Positions 1 through 11,000 of a DNA stretch of 64,000 nucleotides are shown here, one piece after another. The notes beneath the pieces were generated by a model. It saw nothing but the letters and a program-made list of their open reading frames with translations. It had not been told where the DNA came from and made no database searches. The stretch's first letter is position 1. Each line of letters starts with the position of its first letter. Source of the DNA: Tretioscincus oriximinensis. Taxonomy: Eukaryota > Chordata > Lepidosauria > Squamata > Gymnophthalmidae. The stretch is from assembly GCA_022410635.1 (NCBI GenBank), contig JAJVDF010000459.1, positions 731,522 to 795,521 of the forward strand, in the 5' to 3' direction. A program made the translations under genes and the position numbers.

Positions 1-610
1 ATACCAATATTCAAGTCCTGCCACCACGCCACAATTACATTTACTAATTCTTTATTAGGGACTTCTTTTGGAAAAGATTTTATACGAAGATTTCTTCTTT
101 TCATCCGATTTACGACATCTACCAACATGTTTCGTAAATCTACAAGGTCTTTTTGATTTTTTTCTGCCTCTTTTTTTGCATGGTCTGAAACGTTTCAAAC
201 ATTTTTTTGCTCTTCAGTCATTTGTGCCATTTTATTTTCAATACTGTCCATCCTGTTCTCTAAACTCTTTGTTGAGGCAAGTATCTCATTTAACTTTCCA
301 ATTATATCCGCTACATCTTTTGCAGTTGCCAGCTCCGTTCCTCCCCCCTCCGTCGCCATCTTACCGGCTGAGTTCTTCACCTCCAAACTTTACCAGATTA
401 AAGTATCGCTTTTCTTTGTCTTTCTCAGTCTTTTAAGTTCTCAGCCTGTCTCTTGGGTTTTCAGTGTAATTCCCGCGCCGTTTGCATAACAATAAGAACT
501 AGCTTGGCAGTATTCTATTAACATTTAGCGTTAACGACTGAGGCCCCCCCGGCGGTGGCGTTTATCCCCTGAGGTGGCGCATGTGCAGTCTCCTAATCGC
601 TAGATTTTTC
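1..610 (-). mobile_element. L1-type LINE, 5' end with ORF1 N-terminus
   Basis: Reading leftward, a GC-rich leader (about 610-390) is followed by an ATG at 386. The encoded start is coiled-coil-like (ATAKDVADIIGKLNEILAST) and then shifts frame at a T7 run (200-206). It continues in the new frame with NRMKRRNLRIKSFPKEV, the conserved RR-x-x-x-LRI-x-x-x-P-x-E pattern of L1 ORF1 RNA-binding proteins. The element continues off the left edge. The homopolymer frameshift could be an assembly error. It abuts the broken DIRS element, so it may have inserted into it. Confidence 0.75.
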
Positions 611-615
611 TTAAC

Positions 616-861
616 TCAGAGAACCACAGTCTCCTTGGCCACCATGGTGCTACGACAATAACCGTTGATGAGGAGTCTCTTATTTTGGCCAACAGCTTGG
701 ACAACAATGGTATGGGGGGGAAAGCATACAACATCCCCCAGGGTCATGGAGACGAGAGTGCATTTATTCCTTCCACTCCCTGTTGGAGGAATCGACTGAG
801 CAAGCGGGGCACCTAAGCACTGTCCTTGGTGGCAAAAAGGTCTATTACAGGTTTGCCCCAC
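616..861 (-). pseudogene. DIRS element A remnant of the Dam-like methyltransferase region
   Basis: The segment DVVCFPPHTIVVQ...NKRLLI corresponds to the LLYAFPPTPLIHRFL...RSPSTVIL block of the intact element (13981-14235), where DIRS elements carry a domain related to phage Dam methyltransferases. Similarity is weak and partly frame-shifted; the call rests on colinearity. Confidence 0.5.
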
Positions 862-1029
862 TTGCGGGAAATCTTTGCAAACAGGGAGGGGTGAAGTTTC
901 AATTCCGCATCGGAAAGCTTCTGTCTGCTGAGGGCATCGGCAGTAATACTGTGAATGCTCTGGATGTAGAGAGCAGATAAAAATAAAATGTTACCCTCTG
1001 CCCAATGGAATTTTTAACAGATAAGGTCA

Positions 1030-2109
1030 TCAAATTTCAAGATCTAGTTCCACCCTGTTTGTTAATATGTGCCTTGGCCGTAATGTTATCAGTAAAAACT
1101 GTATCAGTGACTTTTGAAAATATTAGAAAAAGCCTTAAAGGCTAGGAAAACAGTCTTTAATTCAAGTAAATTAATAGAATGTTGAAGGTCTGCTTCTGAC
1201 CAAACACCTTGTGTCATTCTACTCTGACAGTAGCCTCCCCATCCTGTTAGACTGGCATCAGTGGTGAATACTACTTGTCAAGGTGGAGAAAGAGGGGTAC
1301 CTTAAAGCAAATGGGTGGTATTCTGCCACCAGGAGAGCATTTGTCTAAAATGGTAGGGAAGCAGAACTTTGACTCGTAATTTCCTGACAATCTGTTTGGT
1401 ACAAGGAAGAAGGAGCCATTGCAATTCTCTGGAATGGAACCTGGCCCAACAAGAAAGCCAAAAGGAGTAATGGGGAATGAGGTGAAGCCTAAACCAATCG
1501 GGTAATGTCCCTGATTCTTGAACCTTGACTGGATCTGGGGAAGAACCCCTTGATGGGTATCAAATTTGACTCCAAAATGCAGGAAAACCTGAGATGGATG
1601 TAGGGAACTTTTATCTATATTGATGATAAAACCACAGTCCTCTAAAACAGAAATGGCAGTGTCAATGTCCCTGATGGCTTTGGTAAGTGATTTTGAAGGT
1701 ATTAGAATATCATCCAAATAAGCGAACAATATAATCCCTTGGGCCCTCAAAACCCCTATAACATGGTTGAGGAGCTTACTGAAATTTCTAGGTGAGCTAC
1801 CAGGCCAAAAGGCAACATAGAAAATTGGAGGCCCCAGTCGCCAACTACAAATAGTAGGAAACGCCTAGACCTAGAATGAATTGGAACATGGAGATAGGCG
1901 TCTTGAAGTTCTAGAAAGGACAGATAAGCATTTGGGGGGATAGCTGCATGGATGGAGTTTAGTGTCTCCATTTTGAAATGCTGGTATTTGACAAAAGTGT
2001 TAATATTTTTAAAATTTAAAATCGGTCTTAAATCTTCCGACTTTTTATCTACCACAAACAAATGTGAATACACCCCCAGTCCCTCTTGAGTTGAAGGAAC
2101 AGGTTCCAC
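1030..2109 (-). pseudogene. DIRS element A reverse transcriptase / RNase H pseudogene
   Basis: 2109-1756 carries the RT N-terminal blocks (VVDKKSEDLRPILNFKNINT, ELQDAYLHVPIHSRSRRFL, FSMLPFGL). 1750-1271 carries the catalytic YLDD box (FAYLDDILIPS) and the following HFGVKFD block. Further leftward, TDASLTGWGGYC and INLLELKTVFLAF match the RNase H D and E motifs. Frames shift between blocks, so no functional product is expected. Confidence 0.8.
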
Positions 2110-2319
2110 TGCATTGAGAGAGAGAAGATCCTCAATTACTTTTGTTTAAAGCAGCTGTCTTGAAGGCAGAAGCATTATGAGGGAGTGATTGGATAACTAG
2201 ATCTGGCGGGATAGAGTCAAATTCTAAGGTATATACTTCGGAAACAATTTTAAGGATCCAAGGGGAGGATCCCGATAATTCCCACTGTTGAATAAAATGT
2301 TGGAACCTAGTACCCACCA

Positions 2320-4256
2320 GCAAGACGACAATGTCAATAGCATTGGAAAGATCTTGCATTGAGGTTACCCCTTTGGGGGTAGGATTTGTTTTGAACTCTA
2401 GGTTGGAAGGATTGAGACCTATAGTTGGATGAGAAATGCCTTTGGGAACGAAAGGATTGTCTGTTGGGAGAGAAAAAGGGTCTGTAATTCCCATAACCTG
2501 TAGGATGAATATTGTTTGACTTTGCCTCCAGATCTGGCCTGAAAACTAGACTTTTTCTTGTTCTTTGAATCTGCCAGAGTCTCATTGAGTTTAGGTACTC
2601 CAAATAAGACACCTCCCAAGAAGGGGGCTGCAGTATTGAGAGTCTCCAGTCCAGAAGCGTAGCCAAATACCTCTGCAGGCTTCCACACTTAATGCCAATG
2701 TTCTGGCTTCTGAGACCATGAGATCTAGCACCACGTCTGCTGATAGGGCTAGAACTTGATGAATGAATTTAAGAGGGTGGGCAACCGTCAAAGGGAGAGA
2801 AGAATCTTGGATCAGGGCATCAGCCCGCTTAAAAGCTGCTCTATAGCAGAGGGCCATATTGGCATTGGTACGTGCCAAAAGAGATGCAAGATCAAAAAGC
2901 TCCTTCAAATAGCCTTCCATTTTGCATTCCTGATCCCTGAGTGGAGTGTCCCCATCTCTAGGAGCAGCAGAATGCGAAACTAGAGCAGTGAAATCTGCAT
3001 CAGTTAACGGTGACCTGCCATAACTTCGCTTCGCCCATGTCAGAATCAAATAATTTTCTCAGGAGAAAAGGAGGCTTGCCATTCTTTCATAAGCAGTTTT
3101 TTAAATGAAGCTGGAAGAGAAGGCCTTGAGGCATTAGTGTCTGTTGTAAGCATAAGGTTAGTCTTTTCCTTAGCTAATGTTTCTGAAATTGTATTGGCTT
3201 GCTCCAATTCCAGAGTTGCCATTAGTTTCTCTAATAATTTTGGGAAAATGTCTAGTTTGAAGAATCTGCTGGCAGCTTCGTGTCTCTCTTCTGTATCTTC
3301 ATCTAGTGAGGATTTGGAAAACAAGTCTTCTAAAGGACCTCTGGGTTCGTTATCTTCCTCGTCGGATGAGAAAGGAATAGTTAGGATGGGTGGAAAATCT
3401 GGGGTGGAGTCCTCCTCTGAAGCCAGTCATGTGTTTGGTTTTACGAGACGCTTTCCTGGTGTTGTGTCCAACAGAGAGTGCGCTCGCTTACTGACCATCC
3501 AGGCATTTTTGCTAGTCAGAGATTGCGCTAGGCGTGAGGGCTTGTCGGTTTTAGCGTGCTTAGTTCGCTCTACCAAGTCCTCTTTTACCGTAGCTTTTTT
3601 CTTTTGTTTATTACGCGGCTGTTCATTTTCCATTTTATCCGTGCTCTTGGATGATGTTTTTTGCTTTTTAGAAGCACTTAGCTCCTGCGCAGGTGCTGCA
3701 GAAGATTTCAGTGAGGTCCCTTTAGTCTTGCGCAGGTGCTGCAGAAGATTTCAGTGAGGTCCCTTTAGTCTTGTGACAAACTTGTGACAGGTTTGTGGGT
3801 GGAGCTCTTAATCTTGGTGGGCTCCATTCTAATTTTCTTATTGGTTTTGGCGCCAAACAGTCATAATCACTGTGCAAATAGGCCGAGACTAGGGGGTCTA
3901 GGTCTACGTCCCATGGCCGATAATGCGTACTGGATGCTCCCGTGGAAAATGCTGATGGTATGCACAGTCCTGGGTATTCCGGACCGAAAAGGTGACAGAG
4001 AGTCGAGTTGTTGGATTGCTGTCATTTATCAAAAGTCCTCAACAGCTTGTCTGATTTGAGAAGATATATCTAAACATGTTGCCAATATCGGGGTCTCGCC
4101 TCCCAATTCCATATTAGCTCCCACTTCCGTTTGCTCTGCCATGGACTGGACTGTGAGCAAAATAGCGCTCAAATCCAGATTGTAACCAGCCCCAGCGGGC
4201 AGTGTGACTGGAATTTCGCAAGGAGCCCTCACCTGTCCTGGTGGAGGAGTAACCAC
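2320..4256 (-). pseudogene. DIRS element A gag-like pseudogene
   Basis: The pieces in order are an N-terminal segment (4256-4029), a basic Lys/Arg/Ser-rich segment (3633-3427; KQKKKATVKEDLVERTKHAK), ASRFFKLDIFPKLLEKLMAT (3324-3046), DADFTALVSHSAAPRDGDTP and RTLALSVEACRGIWLRFW (3049-2591), and a basic C-terminus (2666-2334). These match, block for block, the 575-codon gag at 15824-17551 (VPRFFPLDEFPKLLAKM, LVSQCVAPKTGDTP, MAYNVTARRALWLKFL). At least three frame changes show it is dead. Confidence 0.75.
3686..3771. repeat. 43-bp tandem duplication inside DIRS element A
   Basis: The unit beginning TGCGCAGGTGCTGCAGAAGA at 3686 repeats from 3729 with essentially no differences, in the basic N-terminal part of the gag pseudogene. 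Near-identity suggests a recent duplication, younger than the decay of the element. Confidence 0.85.
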
Positions 4257-4931
4257 TGCAAGACGCTGTTGATCAGCGTTTTGAGCCCCAGCGGATTGGT
4301 ATGGGCTATCGGAGCACTCTGCGCTTAGAGTCTGTAGGGACTGCGCTGGCGCCCAAAAGGAGGGAGTGGTACTGATCGAGAAGAGAAATGCTTCCGGCAG
4401 CCGTTGAAACTCCAGTTATTGCTCTGTCATGGGAGGGTTGGAGAAAAAATGACGAATCTCCGGTGGAGTCCAGAGAGAACTCCTGGAAATAAGGAGTTCT
4501 GGTTATTCCTTTGAAGAAATTGGAGATCAGGTGCCCGTGAAGGGCCTACTGGCAGACTGGAAAGGATACAGGAAAAAACTTCTGGTTGAACAGCAACAGA
4601 AGGACTGGGAAAATGGCCGCTTCTAGGGGCTTATAAAGTCTTTAGGGGTGGGGCTTCTATTGCTGCAGCCAATCAAGAATCACCCACTGTAAGGGCGTGA
4701 CTTACTCCTAGATCCAGGGAATGTACACACACCTGTGTCTAGCAGTCACACAGACCACACCTGCGACCACCTGCCCTTGCAGATATGAGCTCCCACCGAC
4801 CAGGAATTAAGAGGCACCATCAGATTTTAGATAATGTAAAAAGCGATTTGAAATGGTCAAGAAATTCTCTTCGGTTAAAAAAAGTGGATACATATATAGA
4901 GATAAAACATTTCTACGCACAAAATAGCTAC

Positions 4932-5057
4932 CTGTTCAGTATGTGCACTTGGATGAAGAGTCGAAACTAAATTAAGAAGATGTCTCAGTGGAACAGGATC
5001 CAGGTTTTTGATCAGGGAAGGGAATAAGTCATGTATATAACGACTACAGTGCTTCAG
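4932..5057 (-). CDS. USP34: USP34 coding exon 11 (last in window)
   Basis: A 126-nt exon of 42 codons, LKHCSRYIHDLFPSLIKNLD then PVPLRHLLNLVSTLHPSAHT-EQ. The acceptor is TTTTTAAG|CTGAAG and the donor CAG|GTAGCT. It is phase 0. The next expected exon, which continues after HTEQ, is not found between 4931 and 1, so intron 11 runs off the window. Confidence 0.96.
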
Positions 5058-8000
5058 CTTAAAAAGAGAAACAAAATGCAATTAAAGACATTTCAGTTGT
5101 GCACTTCGTAAATGCATCCCTTTCCCCCATTCAAACAATGCTGCACAGTTATGTACAAAACATGACAAATGTTATATAAACAAAAGGTATCACAAGTAAT
5201 CATTTTCAGTCTAATTTACTGCAACTCTAAACTCTGATAATTTTGCATTTGTGGATAAAGACTCAGGATGCATCCAAACATCATCTGTTTATCTGCCATA
5301 TTTGGATATTTCAGAATAAAGCATTGCTAATTTATGACTAAACTAATTTTAATATTTATTATTAATACTTATTATTTTCCTTGTTTACTTAGTTATGGGA
5401 TCAGAAACCGTGAATCCAAGTGTTGACACAAATAGTTTTTTTCACATTGTAATGATATGTACAATTCAGTTTATGTTCAATGTTTGATGCAAACAGTTCC
5501 GGCTAAAATATGTTCACAAGAATCCACACACAGCTTTGCTCAAATAGCCATTACAACTATAGACTGTATAGCTGTCTACTTAATGAATCCTTCATTAAGA
5601 AGTGAGTTAGACCCGATATCCCTAGAGGTCACTTCCAATTCTATGACCATGTTGAATCAAGCATAGATCACTTTTTGCAGCTGTGAATGCAAACTCTTCG
5701 ATCAAACAGCATGGGTTCATGGCCATTTTCTGTTGAAAACAGTTACGTGAGTCTGCATGAGGAGTGTGTTTGCCATAAAAATGAATTATCGACAGTTCAG
5801 TTTTATAACAAACCTAACTTTTTTTCCATTCATGCACATCTCTATTTAGTACTATATACTGATCCATCCTATTTTGTTCAAACTATACCTGTGCTGCAGC
5901 CCAAATGCAGTCTATGTGCTGTGTACTAAGCCGACCTTCAGCAGCAAGGAAATTAAGAATCACTTGGCACTGTTTAATGATCTGGAAAACATGAAGATGA
6001 AATTCCAAAAGTTGAAAACAAGAAATTATGATAAGCAGGCAGAAGGAGTCTACTTTATTTTACACCTACCTCAATATGCAAATTTGGACCAAAAATATGT
6101 TCTACCACATTGTTATTAATCAGCCAATCTGCAAGTTCTTTAGCAATAGACCTATTGAAGGGGAAAGAAAGTGTTTTATTTAGTCCACACAGTGTTTATT
6201 CAACTAAGTAAAAGGTGGCAATTAAAGTCTTAACAAATTTATGACATGCTTCTTTCCTAATCTGGGTCATGTTCAGGCTTTACTTTTAAATGAAGCAGAA
6301 ATGGTTAACAGATATATATATAGCTGAAGTTAGGCATGTTCAAAAGTTCAGCTTTGGCCTTCTGAACCACTGCCGTATGTCCCATCATGTTAATCTCCCT
6401 GGCTCAGATGCTCAGCTGACTAAATAGCAATAAGCCACCTTGAACAATTTGAGCTTGAATGGAACTAGGCCAGGTTGAAGAGCAAGCTCTCTCCAGATAT
6501 TGACACCAAGGCAGAAGCTCACCCCCAAATGGTCCTGAGTTAGCCTATGGCCCTCCCTCATGCCATCCCACTTCATGTCAGTGGTAGGCATGCAAGAATA
6601 GCAGTTCACAACTGATGAGATGTTTCCTGATGTTTCACAGGCAGCCCTAGGTACCATCTCACTTGATGCCACTGGTAAATGTGCTGGACTTCCATTCCAA
6701 ATCGACCAATGAGATCCTAAAAAAAGTTAGGACTATTGTGATCCTTAAATACCTCTTTTATTTATATATACATTAAGTTAAATTGGATTAGGTACAATCC
6801 GATTTGATTCCTCCCCTGGTTTGTTTTCTTTATAATGTTCACTACATTTTTGAAATTACAAAATAGACAGTACAAAATAGACAGTGGGATTTAGTGTTTA
6901 CAAACAAAATATTTATTTTTAGTTATTTATACTTATACCCCATCCTATAAGGTCTCAGGGCAGCCAAAAATAAAAACAATACAAGACATATTAAATCCAG
7001 TATCAAAACAGTATCTGAATATGGGAAGAAAAATGGCATTTCTTCAACCAAAGTCCAGGTTAGAGGTGCTTCCTTTCATACTTCCCCTTGAACAGACTTT
7101 TAATAGCCACTATTTTGAATTTTCAGCAAATTCAAAGCATTCTAGAATGTTAAGCGCATTCTAAAGCATCATTATTTCCCTCCAATTTCATGTACGCTCA
7201 TTCACAATTTTTTTCAAAATCTAGAAGTAAGGTGGTGATTATGAATTAGTCATTAACATCAACAGTAATGACTGTGGAAGGCTAAAGTTTACCATCCATG
7301 TGATCTGAGAGTATATTTTAGTATATTTAGAACAGTGATTTCCAACCTGGGGTACACATACCACCAGAGGTACAAACCATGATATTAGGGATAAGTGAAA
7401 AATAAATAATGGAGGGATATTTAAAATGACAATAACTATATTAATAGGTAACATTTTGCTAAAAAGAAGGATACAGTCTATGGAAAATGTCTTATCATAA
7501 AAGTATTTCAAACAACAAGTCAACTTACGTTTCTGTATCAGAAACCAATGACTCATTATTGCACACATCATTGAAAGTATGAAGCTGATTCTACAGGTAA
7601 CACAAAGAAAAAGTAGTTAAAATTTCTTACAAGTGAACTGAATACTCTTAAAAAGCAACAGTCCAATTAGTAATTCATATTTTTATAGTAAACATCATTA
7701 AAACGACACAAACGTTATTTGCATTGAAAAAGAACATTAAGAGATGTGTGTCTTTATAGGCACGGCCAGCATTTCATAGTAACAGCAGTTGTAATAAAGT
7801 TTTAAGACAGGTAAACACCCAAACTAATCTTTAAGTCTGCAAAAGATTTTCTAATTTCTAACATCCAATCACAGTAGGACTATTTCACATTTATTTTTTT
7901 GTGGATTACTCCAATCAACTGAAGAACCAACTGAAGAATTCTAACGGTTGCAGCAGTCCATATGTCCCAAAACAAGGTAATCCACTTTTGGGCAGCTGTT

Positions 8001-11000
8001 GTAGGACAGTTTTCATGTGAACTTGAGTACCAGTCTCTGCAAGATTTGAAACACAAGAACAAAAGTTCTTGACCTCAGAGTCCAACTCTTTGTGGTGGAA
8101 CACATAGTAATGCTGCTAACATGTCTTGCCAGTGATGGGATTCAAATAATTTAGCAACTTTCAGGAACACCATCTTAAGTGATGGAATTCCAGGAAGCAG
8201 CAATCAGCAATGACATCCTTAAGTGATTTCATTTCTGGAAGGAGGTGGGACCTAGGTGGTTTAACAACTGGTTCATTGAACTAAAAAGAATTAGATACTG
8301 GTTCCACCAAACTTGAACAAACCAGCTGAAACCCACCACTGGGTGTTCCTCAGTAAAGTAGACTTAAGATGGTGTTCCTGAAAGAGAAGCAGTTGTTAAA
8401 TTATTTGAATCCCTAGCGTGCCAATACATGTTGGCAGTATTATTAGTGGAAAACAGGGTTTACTTTTACATTACAGAACACCCAAATATTCTCACGCATA
8501 TGTAAGTTCCACAAAACTTGTTGTTTGTCTTTACTTGAGAGTAACAGGAAACACATAAAGTGTTTTCCAAACCAAATAGTACATTTGCAATTTTTAAAAC
8601 AGTACTTTTTGTAATTGCTTCTTTACCTCTAGTAAAGAAGCATCTTCCTTCTTTTTACGCTTTCTGATTTGAGAGGAAGCAGGGAGGGAACAGCATTAAG
8701 AAATTCTGGGAATTTTCTTTCCACACTTTATCGTCAGGTAGATAAGGAGGGCACTAGAAGTCCTTGTACTGTTTCCTCCTTCCACTCCTCCCATCTGACA
8801 GGTGAAAAAACCCCAGAGAAGTCAGCTTCCACATGAGAGGTGGTGGGAAGAAATAGCACAAGGGCTTCCGGGAACTACTTCTGTCATTGCCAATCAAACA
8901 TAAAAGCAAGAACGCCTCCTCAGTACCTTGCAACAAAACACTGATTTGTTTCTTCCTGTTTGCAAGTGAAAACACAAATAAACTAGTGTTCGGTAGGAAA
9001 GAGGGAGACAGAGAGCAGCATATTAAAGAGCTGAAAGGATTCAGTTGCTTTCTGCCTCCCTCTCTCGGGCAGAATGCCAATTTCTTTGCAAATGTAAAGT
9101 AAAGAAACTAACATTTTTCTGCTAGAAGGAAACACAAAAAAGGAGCAAAGCTAAAGGAAACAGTTTTCTGTTGGTGGAGGCAGCAAATTGTCACTGTCTT
9201 TCTGAAACTGCATTTCCTCATTTGGTTTTAGTTGAAAATTAAAAGAAAAAAAGAGAGCGAGTGTCAGAGAGTCTGTTTCTGGGTTTCTTAAATAACAGAA
9301 AAAAGCAAGAGCACGAAGATATCAGGGATGCTTCTGTTTTTACATTTTGATAAGGAAGATGCTAATTAGTGGATGTTTGTCATCTGGAAGAAAAGTTTTA
9401 AGCAGAATGCCATATGATCTGTTCCTGAGCTCAGCACTGTTCAATATATTTCTAACTAGCTGAGCAGCGCATTCTGGGGAAATAGAGANGACCATCTAGT
9501 CCCTCCCCTCTCAGCTGCTCTGTTCACCTGCCTCTTCCCACCACCACCACTTCTCTCCTCCTGGCTCATTTCACTAACCTCCCATCCTGCCTTTCCTTCC
9601 CCCCGTGCTACCTTGAGGCACCAATCAAAGTTTGTGTCCGTCAGCAGAATCGGCACCTGAGGTTAAGAGCACAACCGTGCTCATGCTTCCGTCCTGGAAC
9701 GGAAGCTGTTTTGTAGCCCTTGGCATGTTGGCCTGCAGCCTGCCACAATGCTATTTGTGACGATATAACCATTTAATTTGTCCTTCTGCCTGGGCACCAT
9801 GACTGTGGAGACCAAACTTCCACTCCAGGGTGGAAAACGTTTCAAAATTTCTGTTTTATGTAGGGTGTGATTACACAATAAGATGGACTAAACCTTCACA
9901 CATTTAAACATAAGATAAAGCTGGGGGGAGCCCAAATTCAAAATTAACTTAATAGGTTTAAAGAAATAGTTTTTGGAGGGAAATTAAATAAATTAAATAC
10001 ACAGCGGAACAATAGAAGGAGAAAACAACAGAATTATTAGCCATACACAAACAAAAGGAAGCAGTTATGAGAGGTGAAAGTAAAGAAAAAGCAGTTTTTG
10101 TCAATCTATTTTTTAACTTTATGTAAGCTTCTTAAAACGTTTTACTGATGTGGCTTTTGTGTTACTTTTAATCTTCTATTACCCACCCTGAGACTTATGC
10201 TGCAGGGCAGAACATAAATTCCTAAATAAATAAAGTAAATGAATAAATGCGCTTTCAAAATATTTTTTTAACATGTAACAAGTTCTAAGTTGCGGACATA
10301 TACTATCAGGACAAATGGGTAAATATAAGTTGCAAATCACTGTTTAGACCTCTTCTCAAATACAGTTTTGGACATCTTACTTTTGGAAGGATTCAGATAA
10401 ATTGGAAAAGGTTCAGAGAAGGGAAACAAAGACAATCAAGCAAGAGATAATAATGTCTAGCCTTCAGAAGACTCAGAGAATACATAAAAGCCCTTTCAAA
10501 ATACTTGAAAGGATGCTATGAAGAAGGAAACCATAATTGGTTTTCTATCAAGCCAGAAAGCAGGACAAAGAATAATGGGCTTAAAGCAAAGGAAGAGTTG
10601 GCTGCACATTAAAGAAACTTTCCTTACAGTAAGAACAATTTAACCGTAAAAGAGATGGTGGCCCCTTCTTCTAGTGTGAAGAAGGAGATTGAAAAGGGCC
10701 TAAAAATCTAAATTAAGATACTTATTTACATTTCTTTATTAACCTATTCCCAATTGTCTAGGGGTTGTTAACAATAAAAAACAAATTAACACACTAAAAC
10801 AACTGGGAGAAATACCAGGTTAAAGCGGTGTCTCTTCTAGAGTTTTCTGAATGAAAGCAGAGATGGTGATGGTGCACCTCAAGAGGGAGACTGCTCAATA
10901 GTCTAGAGGCTTCCATGGAGAAGGCCTTATCCCAGGTTCCCACCTGGGAGAGGTGATACAGTCAAAAGGTGAGTAAAGGAGGAGGAAGGAAATAAAAGAA

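Larger units (their letters stand above)
610..4770 (-). mobile_element. Decayed DIRS-type retrotransposon (element A)
   Basis: Minus-strand gag-, reverse transcriptase-, RNase H- and Dam-like pieces occur in the same order as in the intact element at 12774-18263 and are recognisably related, but clearly a different subfamily. The reading frame changes several times. The tyrosine recombinase and 3' terminus are absent: homology stops near 610 where the L1 5' end begins. The right boundary is approximate, because no second inverted terminal repeat is available to define it. It lies in USP34 intron 11, sense to the gene. Confidence 0.8.

Noticed and set aside
1..4931. Search for USP34 exon 12
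   Set aside because: No sequence continuing the protein after exon 11 was found; the region is L1 and DIRS material.
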